The notes beneath the pieces were generated by a model, which saw only the letters and a list, made by a program, of their open reading frames with translations, made no database searches and had not been told where the DNA came from. Shown here in pieces: positions 34,581 to 43,225 of a DNA stretch of 64,000 bases. Both the position numbers and the translations under genes were made by a program. Source of the DNA: Helicobacter canis (lineage in GTDB: Bacteria > Campylobacterota > Campylobacteria > Campylobacterales > Helicobacteraceae). Numbering within the stretch: the stretch's first letter is position 1; each line of letters starts with the position of its first letter. The DNA lies in contig NZ_UGHV01000001.1 in assembly GCF_900451095.1 (NCBI RefSeq), forward strand, positions 62,001 to 126,000, in the 5' to 3' direction.

Positions 34581-35785
34581 CTAGAATCCACTTTTTTCAC
34601 TTGCGGTAGTGCTATCCCTCACTCGCGAGCCGATGAGATCGGCGTGGCGATCCACACAAGCGCAAAACTTGTGCGTATGTGAAAATTGCTCCCAAATATC
34701 TGGGCGATCATTTTTGATAATAGCGCATTCTCTCTCTATCCTTTGGGCTAAATATGTGGCTATATCCGGGGCTTGCAGAAGTGCTTCTATAAGCGTGGAT
34801 TCTGTGAAAGCAAGCTGCTCTGCCCTTGCCAAAAGTGCGCGTGTGGATTCTATATAGCTTTGTGCTTTGGCTCTTGCTTGCTCTAGGCTGCTACTTTTAA
34901 TAGGGGGGGGGCAGCACACACCAGATACAGCGGGTGGCTCTCGTGTCCTTCTACGATAATGGATTCTAGCTTGTGGATAGGGTGGGACCACTGCAGGCGT
35001 TTAGAGTCTATATGCGCAGAGACATCGATCTCCGCGCTTGAGCCATCTACTAGCCTTGAGAGCGTGGAGAGCGCGAAAAGCGTGCCATCAATAGTAAAAA
35101 TATAGGGAAAGCACCTTGGGAAAGATGAGCCTTTGACCACGCTTTCTTCATCATAGGAGCAATTTGTATAGCCGAAGCGATCGCAGAAGTTTTGCATAGT
35201 GCTTGGCATATTGCTATCATCAATATCGCGCATACTTAGATAGCTCACATCACTTGTGATATGCTCTACAAGCTTGCGCTGGGAGCTAAAGGCTATCATC
35301 AAATGCGAGATATTTTTGACAATCTCAAAGGCTAGCGCGTTTGCATCTTTTTGGGAGTGTATCGTTGATATGGTGTGTAGCATTGTGGCATTGACATTGC
35401 TTTTGACAATGCTTATGGGATCGCGCAGGATTTGATACACCGGCACGCGCTTTGTGCAAGTGGCTAGGATCTTGCTCGCACCACTATTTAGCGGGGCTTT
35501 ATCCAGCACCAGCCCATCAAACTCACGCCAGAAAATAAAGGGGCGGAAATTCTCATAAGAGAGCACCTCCATAGGCTTTGCTTGACATTTGGCAAGATAG
35601 TATTTCACCGCCGTTAGCCCCACGCCGTGCCCTCCTAGCAAGATATATTTATACGCGCTTGGGTGGGGGAGGAGATTGGTGAGATTAAAGAGCTTTTGCG
35701 CCCCGGGCAAGCGATCGTAGAAATACCCCCATCGCCCCCCTTTCATCACTTTTATCATATTTTTGGCTCTTTGTAGTAGTCGCAT
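34581..35785 (-). CDS. Probable MeOPN transferase 2, frameshifted at a G9 tract
   Basis: Paralogue of transferase 1 (HGVGLTAVKYYLAKC and YQILRDPISIVKSNVN match its motifs). The frame from 35785 stops at 34883 after 300 residues (LLKVAA). The missing C-terminal helices (SSSLEQARAKAQSYIEST ... IERECAIIKNDRPDIW) lie in the next frame down to 34581. The switch point is a C9 run on the minus strand; ten C would give about 401 residues, close to the 406 of its paralogue. The extreme C-terminus runs into a hairpin repeat. Truncated or off now; it is immediately downstream of the CysQ-CysC gene (adjacent stop and start). Confidence 0.7.
34903..34911. repeat. G9 tract breaking probable transferase 2
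   Basis: Nine G on the plus strand; ten (or seven) needed for the full-length frame. Confidence 0.85.
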
Positions 35786-37900
35786 TTATGCTCCTTGTGT
35801 GGATTGGAATGTGGATTGGATTTTTTCTAGGATTTGCTTCACTTTTTCATCAATGCCGCCTAGCGTGGTGTTATCAATGCGTAAATGCGCCTTTGGCTCA
35901 TCGTAATCTATATCCACGCCCACGACATTTGGCAGCTCGCCTTTAAGGGCTTTGGAGTAAAGCTGCTTTTGATCCCTGCGTATGAGCTCATCATAATCGC
36001 AAGAGACATAGACCTCAAGGTAGTTGGGGAAATGCTCTCTATTGTAGGTATAGATCTCATCAAACATCGAAATCGTGCTTACAATGGTGATAATCCCCTG
36101 CCTAGACAAAAGCCTAGCGAGATCGGCGCGCTTTTTTGCCACGCTAATGCGCCCTTGCTTATCATAGCTATATGCCCCTAGCACATCGCGCAGCTCATCG
36201 CCATCAAGATACACGACATTGAGTGCTTGGGATTGCAGCTTTATATACAGCTCTTTAGCAAGCGTGCTTTTGCCACTGCCAGCAAGCCCTGTGAGCCACA
36301 CTACCAGCCCATAGTAGCTAGCTTTAAATGTCAAAGGCAGCCTATCGCTGCGGACATCTTCATAGATAGCTCCGCCTATTTGACTCGCAGCAAAGGCTAT
36401 GAAGTAGTCATTGGCAAAGTGCGTTTTGTTGTAGCGTAGGGGCTTGCCTGTTTTGATACTTATCACCGCGCCGCCGCTTTGCTCGACTATGACTTGAGAG
36501 GCAGCAGTATCCCACTCCTTTGTGCCATTAAATCTGGGGTAAATATCCGCCGCTCCATTGGCAAGTGCGCAAAACTTCAGCGATGAGCCTAGCTTGATAC
36601 TCTCTAGCCCATAATGCGCGATAAATGCTTGTGTGAGGGGGCTAGAGTGAAAGACAGAATCACACGCTAGGGGTGGTTGTAGCGATTTAGCTTTGCTTGG
36701 CTTTGGCGTTGGCTTTGCGCGAAAAAGCAGGGAGTTTGCGGCTCGCGGCGTCGATAGACCGCAAGTCTTATCTCCTTGCTCGCCACTGCACAACCCTGCT
36801 TTTTCATCGCAAATCCTGCCGCCTACGAGCTGGCTACAAAACACATTTTGAACTTGGCTTTCAAAAATCCTAGAATCCTTTGGCTGCTCGCTTACATTTT
36901 TGGCGTTTTTTGTGTTGGCGCGAGCAGGGCTTTTGCTTGTGTAGGCGTTGTTTTCTCTGTCATTGCGAGCAAGCGCGGTAGTGCTTGCGTGGCAATCTAT
37001 ACATTCTGCGCTAGCAGAATAGTCACTACTAGAATCCACTTTTTGTGTATCAGCGGTGGGGTTTTCAAAAGTGGATTCTAGATTTTGTGTCTTTGTTTGT
37101 GTGGATTGCCACGCCACTGCTGGCGCAGTGTCTCGCAATGACGATAAAAAAGCTTTATTGCTAGAATCCACTTTTTTACTTGTGGCGTTTTTTGTGTTGT
37201 CGCGAGCAGGGCTTGTGTGGGCGTTGTTTTCTCTGTCATTGCGAGCGGACTTGTCCGCGTGGCAATCCATTTTTTGCGATTTGTCAAACGAGGATTCTAG
37301 GGAGTGGGTGGATTTTTCACACTCGGCTTGATTGCCTTCTTCAAGGATTCTAGGAATTGCGGTGGGGCTTTGCAAGTTTTGAGAATTTTCTAAAGAAACT
37401 TCGCTGTGCTTGTTTTGGGGAAGGTTAGCGAACTTGGCGTTCGTGCCTTCCACAAAATTCTCAATCTTGTCAAATTGCCTACCCAAAGCCGCATCCCCCC
37501 TACCAACAAACGCCCCAAACCCCTCTAGCCCTAGATACAGCTCCTTTAGCATAGGCACATACACCACGCCTAAAATAGCTTTGTCGCGGTGGATTAGGGC
37601 GATATTGACACTCCAGCCAGAAAGATTAGCGACAAAATCCTTTGTGCCATCAAGGGGATCAACAAGCCAAAAATACTCCAAATCCTTGCGCTTCTCATAC
37701 TCTAGCGGAGCTTCTTCAGAGCAGATGGGATAGGGGGCAATGTGCGATAATCTATCGGTGATAAAGGCATTTGCCTCTAAATCTGCTTTGGTAACAGGCG
37801 AGCCATCGGCTTTTTGGCTAGCGGTTTTGTCCTTGATAGCTAAGATCAGCTCGCCTGCTTGCAGCGCGATTGTGGCGGCTTTTTCTAGTAGCTCTTGCAT
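35786..37900 (-). CDS. CysQ-CysC fusion: nucleotide 3'-phosphatase plus CDP-phosphoramidate kinase
   Basis: 704 residues. Residues 1-145 and 400-530 form one inositol-monophosphatase-fold domain of the CysQ kind (SPVTKADLEAN, CSEEAPLEY, WLVDPLDGTKDFV, then KEWDTAASQVIVEQSGG), interrupted by about 255 repeat-encoded residues. Residues 540-704 are a CysC-type kinase with P-loop LTGLAGSGKSTLAKEL, LDGDELRD and REHFPNYLEVYVSC. In C. jejuni the kinase at this place in the pathway (Cj1415) phosphorylates cytidine diphosphoramidate at the 3' position. The fused phosphatase may remove the 3'-phosphate from the nucleotide left after transfer, as CysQ does for PAP. Its start overlaps the stop of the cytidylyltransferase gene. 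Confidence 0.85.
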   Translation of the reverse strand: MQELLEKAATIALQAGELILAIKDKTASQKADGSPVTKADLEANAFITDRLSHIAPYPICSEEAPLEYEKRKDLEYFWLVDPLDGTKDFVANLSGWSVNIALIHRDKAILGVVYVPMLKELYLGLEGFGAFVGRGDAALGRQFDKIENFVEGTNAKFANLPQNKHSEVSLENSQNLQSPTAIPRILEEGNQAECEKSTHSLESSFDKSQKMDCHADKSARNDRENNAHTSPARDNTKNATSKKVDSSNKAFLSSLRDTAPAVAWQSTQTKTQNLESTFENPTADTQKVDSSSDYSASAECIDCHASTTALARNDRENNAYTSKSPARANTKNAKNVSEQPKDSRIFESQVQNVFCSQLVGGRICDEKAGLCSGEQGDKTCGLSTPRAANSLLFRAKPTPKPSKAKSLQPPLACDSVFHSSPLTQAFIAHYGLESIKLGSSLKFCALANGAADIYPRFNGTKEWDTAASQVIVEQSGGAVISIKTGKPLRYNKTHFANDYFIAFAASQIGGAIYEDVRSDRLPLTFKASYYGLVVWLTGLAGSGKSTLAKELYIKLQSQALNVVYLDGDELRDVLGAYSYDKQGRISVAKKRADLARLLSRQGIITIVSTISMFDEIYTYNREHFPNYLEVYVSCDYDELIRRDQKQLYSKALKGELPNVVGVDIDYDEPKAHLRIDNTTLGGIDEKVKQILEKIQSTFQSTQGA
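36690..37470. repeat. Repeat block inside the phosphatase domain of the CysQ-CysC gene
   Basis: Long hairpin about 36715-36840, small hairpins about 36958-36998, 37110-37142 and 37236-37270, GGATTCTAG boxes, and a reversed GATTC-type long hairpin about 37326-37500 whose left arm is split by a small element (37386-37416). Confidence 0.85.
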
Positions 37901-38691
37901 TACTCGCCCTTTTGCGCTGTGATTGCCTGAATATCTTGCAGTGATATAGCTAGATCACTTGGCATATCCACCTCCAGCCAGCCGCCATAAATCTCCACCG
38001 CTTGTGCGTTATCAAAGCGATCAATAAGAGCTTGCAAAAAGCTTGTCATATACATATTTTCAAAATCCTTGCCATCATAGATCGCATTTCTATCTAGCCC
38101 ATCATAGAATGCAAGCATTTGCGGTAAAAAATCGTGCCTAAGCATAAATAGCCCCATATACTGCCCTTGTACCTCATCTAGGCTTTTAGGCTTTTTGCCT
38201 AGCTCGGTGATCTTGCCATTGTGGATTTTAAGGCTCTCGGCATCTAGCAGCACATCGCTAAATCGCTTACGCCAAAGCTTATGCCAAAGCTTATCTACTG
38301 CGATTGCCAAAGGCGCGCTGCTTTTGCAAAGCTTTTGCACACAAGGCGTGAAATACACAATATCCGCATAGGAGATAAGCAGGTCTTGCTTATCATTAGC
38401 ACAGCCCTCTATCCACTCCCTAGCACAGAGCATTGTCTGCACCATATTGGTGCTAGCATAGCGCGGGTTCTCATACATTGTCATAATATCGCGCTTGCTT
38501 AAGTAGGATTCTAGCACGGGGTATAAATACCCCCCTACCACCGCTATCTCATCAATCCCGCACGCACGCAATGCCTCTATCTCATAATCGATGATCGCCC
38601 TGCCCTCATACTCCACCATACATTTTGGCTTAGTTTGAGTCAGTGGCATAAGCCTTGAGCCAAATCCTGCGGCTAAAATCAATGCTCTCAT
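37900..38691 (-). CDS. CTP:phosphoglutamine cytidylyltransferase (Cj1416-like)
   Basis: 263 residues, nucleotidyltransferase fold. It starts RALILAAGFGSRLMPLT with KPKCMVEY, then YEIEALRACGIDEIAVVGGY, ISYADIVYF and KDFENMYMTSFLQALI; the match with my recollection of C. jejuni Cj1416 runs along the whole length. Cj1416 couples CTP to L-glutamine phosphate to make CDP-L-glutamine. It is the third gene of the operon; start and stop codons overlap with both neighbours (ATGA type upstream). No repeats inside. Confidence 0.9.
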   Translation of the reverse strand: MRALILAAGFGSRLMPLTQTKPKCMVEYEGRAIIDYEIEALRACGIDEIAVVGGYLYPVLESYLSKRDIMTMYENPRYASTNMVQTMLCAREWIEGCANDKQDLLISYADIVYFTPCVQKLCKSSAPLAIAVDKLWHKLWRKRFSDVLLDAESLKIHNGKITELGKKPKSLDEVQGQYMGLFMLRHDFLPQMLAFYDGLDRNAIYDGKDFENMYMTSFLQALIDRFDNAQAVEIYGGWLEVDMPSDLAISLQDIQAITAQKGE

Positions 38692-39305
38692 TCACGCTCC
38701 TTTAGTGCTTGTAAAAATCTCTGCCATAGCCCTTGATACTCCATACCCCCACTTCGCTCTATATGCCACATCACGCCAAAAATAGGCAGTCTCTCGTGCC
38801 TAAAGCCCTCTATGCTGCCATCACTTGCTAGGGCTATGGACTCTAGCTCGCTAGATAAAGACATCACGCCATAATTATGAAAGGAATTGACCCTAAACTC
38901 CTGCCCTTGTGCGTGGAGCTTATGGCTGCCTATATGCCCTTGTAGTGGCGCGATCTCGCAGGAAAAATACTGCGCGATCATCTGCGCCCCACGACATATC
39001 CCAAGCACTGGAATCCGCTTTTTGACACAATGCTCTAGCAGATCCCTTTCATAGCTATCGCGCGTGCGTGAAAGATAATCATCACAAAAGAGTGCCAAGT
39101 CATTCCCCCCGCTAAGGATCACCCCTTGCACAAAGGGCGCATATTGGCTAAAGGGGATATGATAGGCAAGCGGCAAGGGCAGATAGCTGGCAAGATTACG
39201 CGCAAAAAAGCTCCCCCACTCACTTGCTAGGCACTCGCGCACTTCATTATGCGCGGCAGTGGCAAGTCGCTGGCTTATGGCGATGAAGGGCTGCATTATA
39301 GGCAC
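38688..39305 (-). CDS. CDP-L-glutamine hydrolase, class I amidotransferase-like (Cj1417-like)
   Basis: 205 residues. The glutaminase-type catalytic elements are SGGNDLA, the nucleophile in LGICRGAQMIA, and the His/Glu pair in IFGVMWHIERSGG. This agrees along its length with C. jejuni Cj1417, which releases cytidine diphosphoramidate and glutamate from CDP-L-glutamine. Overlaps the kinase gene by ten bases and the cytidylyltransferase by four, so the three are translated together. Confidence 0.9.
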   Translation of the reverse strand: MPIMQPFIAISQRLATAAHNEVRECLASEWGSFFARNLASYLPLPLAYHIPFSQYAPFVQGVILSGGNDLALFCDDYLSRTRDSYERDLLEHCVKKRIPVLGICRGAQMIAQYFSCEIAPLQGHIGSHKLHAQGQEFRVNSFHNYGVMSLSSELESIALASDGSIEGFRHERLPIFGVMWHIERSGGMEYQGLWQRFLQALKERE

Positions 39306-42300
39306 ACTATTCTTTGGGCTTGGCAGTCAAGCTGGATCCTAGTGGCACTCGCATAAGCTTGATACGCGTGCTCGCCTACGCCAATCACCGCTGGGATTTG
39401 TAGCTCACTGGCGCGGATCGCCATATGGGAGTTGCTCCCGCCATAGCAGGTGATAAAGCCGGCAATATCTTTGGTGAAGAGATAGTCATAGCCCGGATCG
39501 GCGGATTTGATAAGCACGATAGAGCCTTGTAGATTTTGCTGCGTGGTAGAATCTAGCTCGATAGCCTCACCTATCACAAGCTTTTGTGTGATGAAGTTTG
39601 GCACCACCTTGCTTGAAAAAAAGGCAAAGACTTCATCAGGCTTTGTGATAAGAGCCGGGAGCTTTAGCGCGCAAGTAAGGTTGTATTCTTGCTTGTTTGC
39701 GGCGATTTCTTGCAAGAATCGCTCCTTGGGGCTATCTTTATACAAGCTTGCATAAAGGCTTAAAATACTTTTAATATCCAAATGCGCCATATCGCTTGCT
39801 GGGATTTGCAAGCTCTCGCCTAGCTCTTTGATATAGCTTAGGGCTTTTGAGAGAAACTTAGAGAAAGCAAACTTCACGCTCTCCCTGCCCTCTATGGCTT
39901 GCTTCAAAAAGATAAATAAATCATTTGCACAAATCTCTAGCCCGTGCTCTTTGAGCAAGGAGTCTAGCGCGCGGAGGCGATCGCTGCTTATGTGGTATGG
40001 TTTTTGTTGTGGTGATTCAGCTTGGCTTGGCTTTGGCGTTGGCTTTCTAAAGAAACCTGCGAGCTCACGCTCGCACCGCTTTGCTTGTTTTGCGCGAAAA
40101 AGCAGGGAGTTTGTGGCTCGCGGCGTCGATAGACCGCAAGTCTTATCTCCTTGCTCGCCACTGCACAACCCTGCTTTTTCATCACAAATCCTGCCGCCTG
40201 CGGCTTGTTTATCAAACGCACTTTGAGCGTTTTTATCCCTAGAATCCACTTTTTTACTTGTGGCGTTTTTTGTGTCATTGCGAGCGGACTTGTCCGCGTG
40301 GCAATCCACTAATTCTGCGCTAGCAGAATAATCATTACTAGAATCCGCTTTTTGTGTATCTGTGGTGGGGTTTTCAAAAATGGATTCTAGGTTTTGTGTC
40401 TTTGTTTGTGTGGATTGCCACGCCACTGCTGGCGCAGTGTCTCGCAATGACGGAAAATAGGCGTCTTCCTTAAAATCGGGGCTTTTTTCAAACGAGGATT
40501 CTAGGGTTGCTATTTTTTGCGTGCTTGTGTGGATTGCCACGCTCGTTTCACTCGCTCGCAATGACGGAGTTGTGGCGGTGCTAGAATCCACTTTTTGCTC
40601 GCCCTTTGTCTCTCGCGGCAGTATTTTGGAGCTAGAATCGGTGCTTTGCGTAAAAGTGGATTCTAGCTTAAACTTGCTCGTGGTTGGGTTTGTAATTTCA
40701 GTGCTACTTTGGGATTCTAGGGAGTGGGTAGATTTTTCACACTCGGCTTGATTGTCTTCTTCAAGGATTCTAGGAGTTGCGGTGGGGCTTTCGTAGCTTT
40801 TAGCAAATTTTGGGGCAGAGCTAGACTTGAGGTCTGCGGTTGTCCCAAAATTTGCTAAATCTGCGGAATGACTACCCAAGACCGAATCCCCGCATTTAGA
40901 GCCGAAGTAATAGTCAAACCCCTCATCATACCTAGCCGACAAAATATCATAACTCCCCGCACGCAAATGCCCATAAACAGCCAAAAACTCATCTATTGAG
41001 TCTTCTTGCAAATGCGCTATATCATCGCTAAGCTGCTTGCTAATGGTGTGCAAAGAGCTTAGAAACTCCTCTTTTTCCTGCGTGCTTAAAAAGCCTATCT
41101 CCACAAGCGAGCGCAAAATCTGCATAGCCACAAACGCCGCCCTAGCCACGCCAGCAAAGGGCAGCGTGCCAAACCGCTTGCAATCTTCTAGCAGCCAATA
41201 AATCTTGTCATACAGCGAGAGACTAGAATCCACTATCGCGCTATATCTGGCTTCAAGCTTTTGGGACTTTGCTAAATCTTTGAGATATAGACCAGAGTCT
41301 TTTGCTAGGATAGAGTTTGTGAGATTAAGCAGGGCAAATTCTACGCGCTTTAGCTCATTGTCGTTAAATCCGTGCTTCAGCAGGGCTTGCAGTCGCTTAG
41401 GCGTGGAGAAATCATAGCAAGAAAACACAATATCAAACTCGATTTTATCGTGGGCTTCTGGGGTGGATTCTAACGCGCTTAGGTAGTAATCCACAAGCTT
41501 TGTGGCGATATTATCATCTAGGTGCTTTGGGATAAAGGAGTTAAAAGACAAGCGCACATCGATATAAGGTATGCCCAAAAATGAGTGCATAAGCGGGTGG
41601 GAGCGTAAATTTCTATATCCATAATTATCGCGCTGGTAAGCCCACACGCCATCTGTTACGATCTCTTTATAGAGACTTAGGGCTAGTCGCTTAGGCTTTA
41701 GCCCGATGATTTCTGCGGGATTCCAATCAGGCATCACGCCAAATATCGCCTTTGCCCCAAGGACATTTGGGTGGGGTGCGCTTAGGGCTTTTATGCGTTT
41801 AGAGAGTCGCTCTAGGGCTCTAGGGGTGATTATGTCATAGAGATCTTGCTTGTGTTGCATTACAAGGGGGCGGACTTGGAGGCAGTAGAGCTCTAGCTGG
41901 GGCGATTCAGCTTTCGGGCTAGAATCGTGGATTTCATCGCCGCGCGAGCTCGATAGACCGCAAGTCTTATCTCCCACGCGCGGCTTGAAAACAAGCGAAG
42001 CGGTGCAAGGCGAAGCCGAAGCAGGTTTCTTTAGTAAAAGCCACGATTCTAGCCTCGAAATCTTAGAACCGCTTAGGCTTTTACTAGAATCTAGCCTTGC
42101 TGCTGCCTGCGAGTCGCTTACATTTGTGGCGTTTTTTGTGTCATTGCGAGCGGACTTGTCCGCGTGGCAATCCACTAATTCTGCGCTAGCAGAATAATCA
42201 TTACTAGAATCCGCTTTTTGTGTATCTGTGGTGGGGTTTTCAAAAATGGATTCTAGGTTTTGTGTCTTTGTTTGTGTGGATTGCCACGCCACTGCTGGCG

Positions 42301-43081
42301 CAGCGTCTCGCAATGACGGAAAATAGGCGTTTTCCTTAAAATCGGAGCTTTTACTAAAAGTGGATTCTAGGGAAAGCTGCTCGCGGTGGGATTTACTAAA
42401 GAAACTGCGGCTGCGCCTTGTTTTGTGGTTTTCATTAACGCTTTTGGATTCTAGCCCGCAAGCTGAATCCTTACAGGATTCCCCCCCCCCCCCCGTTTTA
42501 ACAAAAGCAAACTCCACATCTAAAGCTTTGTGCGCAAAAATGGATTCTAGCTCTTGTATCATAGCAATCACCCTAGCCATCAGCGGATCATTGCAAGGCG
42601 TGCCACGATACTGCACAAAATGCTCAAGCGCGTTTGTGCTACCGCTTGTTACGCTTGCGTTATCGCCGCTTGTGTCATAGCTTATGCAAAAATAGGGCGC
42701 ATTGGACTCTTTATCCACGCTAAAGCCCACGCCACATAGCGCGATAGAATCCAGCATAGGCTGGATCAAAATTTCATCGCTAGGATCTGGCATAGAAGCC
42801 CCCACTTGCTCTATGGCTTCTAGCAGGGCTTTGGTATCATCTGCTGGGATATTAGCTAGGCTTAGAAATGCTCCGGCATTAGAAGTGCTAGCGGTATCTT
42901 CACTCTTTGAACTAGATCGCACGATAAGCTTCTTGCTCTTAAGCTCTGCGATACGCGCTAGGAGTGCTTCCTGGGCTTGTGCTAGCTCAAGAAGTGAAGT
43001 GATCACAAGCGGCAGAACTTGCGCGCTATGTAGTTGTCCTTGCAAAAGCTCTAGAGTCCTTGCCTTTGTGCCTAGCTCCAC
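39296..43081 (-). CDS. L-glutamine kinase (Cj1418-like), PEP-synthase fold, two repeat insertions
   Basis: 1261 residues. N-terminal ATP-binding domain (LIVRSSSKSEDTASTSNAGAF near 50; ALDVEFAFVKTG near 190; LELYCLQVRPLVM near 395), a long helical middle, and a C-terminal phosphohistidine swivel domain (CYGGSNSHMAIRASELQIPA, His near 1219). Two repeat-encoded inserts cover about residues 200-392 and 732-1024; without them it would be about 775, near the length I recall for Cj1418. The first insert splits a beta-hairpin at the end of the ATP site. Cj1418 phosphorylates L-glutamine with ATP, the first step of MeOPN synthesis. A C14 tract sits at the edge of the first insert. First gene of the operon. 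Confidence 0.85.
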   Translation of the reverse strand: MELGTKARTLELLQGQLHSAQVLPLVITSLLELAQAQEALLARIAELKSKKLIVRSSSKSEDTASTSNAGAFLSLANIPADDTKALLEAIEQVGASMPDPSDEILIQPMLDSIALCGVGFSVDKESNAPYFCISYDTSGDNASVTSGSTNALEHFVQYRGTPCNDPLMARVIAMIQELESIFAHKALDVEFAFVKTGGGGESCKDSACGLESKSVNENHKTRRSRSFFSKSHREQLSLESTFSKSSDFKENAYFPSLRDAAPAVAWQSTQTKTQNLESIFENPTTDTQKADSSNDYSASAELVDCHADKSARNDTKNATNVSDSQAAARLDSSKSLSGSKISRLESWLLLKKPASASPCTASLVFKPRVGDKTCGLSSSRGDEIHDSSPKAESPQLELYCLQVRPLVMQHKQDLYDIITPRALERLSKRIKALSAPHPNVLGAKAIFGVMPDWNPAEIIGLKPKRLALSLYKEIVTDGVWAYQRDNYGYRNLRSHPLMHSFLGIPYIDVRLSFNSFIPKHLDDNIATKLVDYYLSALESTPEAHDKIEFDIVFSCYDFSTPKRLQALLKHGFNDNELKRVEFALLNLTNSILAKDSGLYLKDLAKSQKLEARYSAIVDSSLSLYDKIYWLLEDCKRFGTLPFAGVARAAFVAMQILRSLVEIGFLSTQEKEEFLSSLHTISKQLSDDIAHLQEDSIDEFLAVYGHLRAGSYDILSARYDEGFDYYFGSKCGDSVLGSHSADLANFGTTADLKSSSAPKFAKSYESPTATPRILEEDNQAECEKSTHSLESQSSTEITNPTTSKFKLESTFTQSTDSSSKILPRETKGEQKVDSSTATTPSLRASETSVAIHTSTQKIATLESSFEKSPDFKEDAYFPSLRDTAPAVAWQSTQTKTQNLESIFENPTTDTQKADSSNDYSASAELVDCHADKSARNDTKNATSKKVDSRDKNAQSAFDKQAAGGRICDEKAGLCSGEQGDKTCGLSTPRATNSLLFRAKQAKRCERELAGFFRKPTPKPSQAESPQQKPYHISSDRLRALDSLLKEHGLEICANDLFIFLKQAIEGRESVKFAFSKFLSKALSYIKELGESLQIPASDMAHLDIKSILSLYASLYKDSPKERFLQEIAANKQEYNLTCALKLPALITKPDEVFAFFSSKVVPNFITQKLVIGEAIELDSTTQQNLQGSIVLIKSADPGYDYLFTKDIAGFITCYGGSNSHMAIRASELQIPAVIGVGEHAYQAYASATRIQLDCQAQRIVCL
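40003..40890. repeat. Second repeat block in the glutamine kinase gene
   Basis: Long hairpin about 40090-40200 (AAAAAGC arms, core AGACCGCAAGTCT reversed), small hairpins about 40276-40310, 40420-40452 and 40530-40565, and a reversed long hairpin with arms TTTAGCAAATTTTGGG (40799-40814) and CCCAAAATTTGCTAAA (40844-40859). Confidence 0.85.
41905..42480. repeat. First repeat block in the glutamine kinase gene
   Basis: Long hairpin about 41909-42070 interrupted by a TTTCTTTAGTAA-type element, small hairpins about 42141-42175 and 42278-42318, boxes; 42180-42340 is almost identical to 40315-40475 in the second block. Confidence 0.85.
42481..42494. repeat. C14 tract in the glutamine kinase gene
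   Basis: Fourteen C, glycine codons on the minus strand, at the exact junction of conserved enzyme sequence and repeat. In frame at present. Confidence 0.85.
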
Positions 43082-43225
43082 TTGCCTCTCCTATGTGATA
43101 TAAAAATGCGGATTCTAGCAAAATCCATATTGCGATGCGCTTATTTCTGCAAACTTCTTGTGTGGTGGATAGTGGGCTATCTACATAGCTAAGGGCTAGA
43201 GTCGCTCTCTCCATCTGCTTTAAGG

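Noticed and set aside
36776-37331. Plus-strand frames over the CysQ-CysC gene
   Set aside because: Repeat translations antisense to the operon, with no conserved content.
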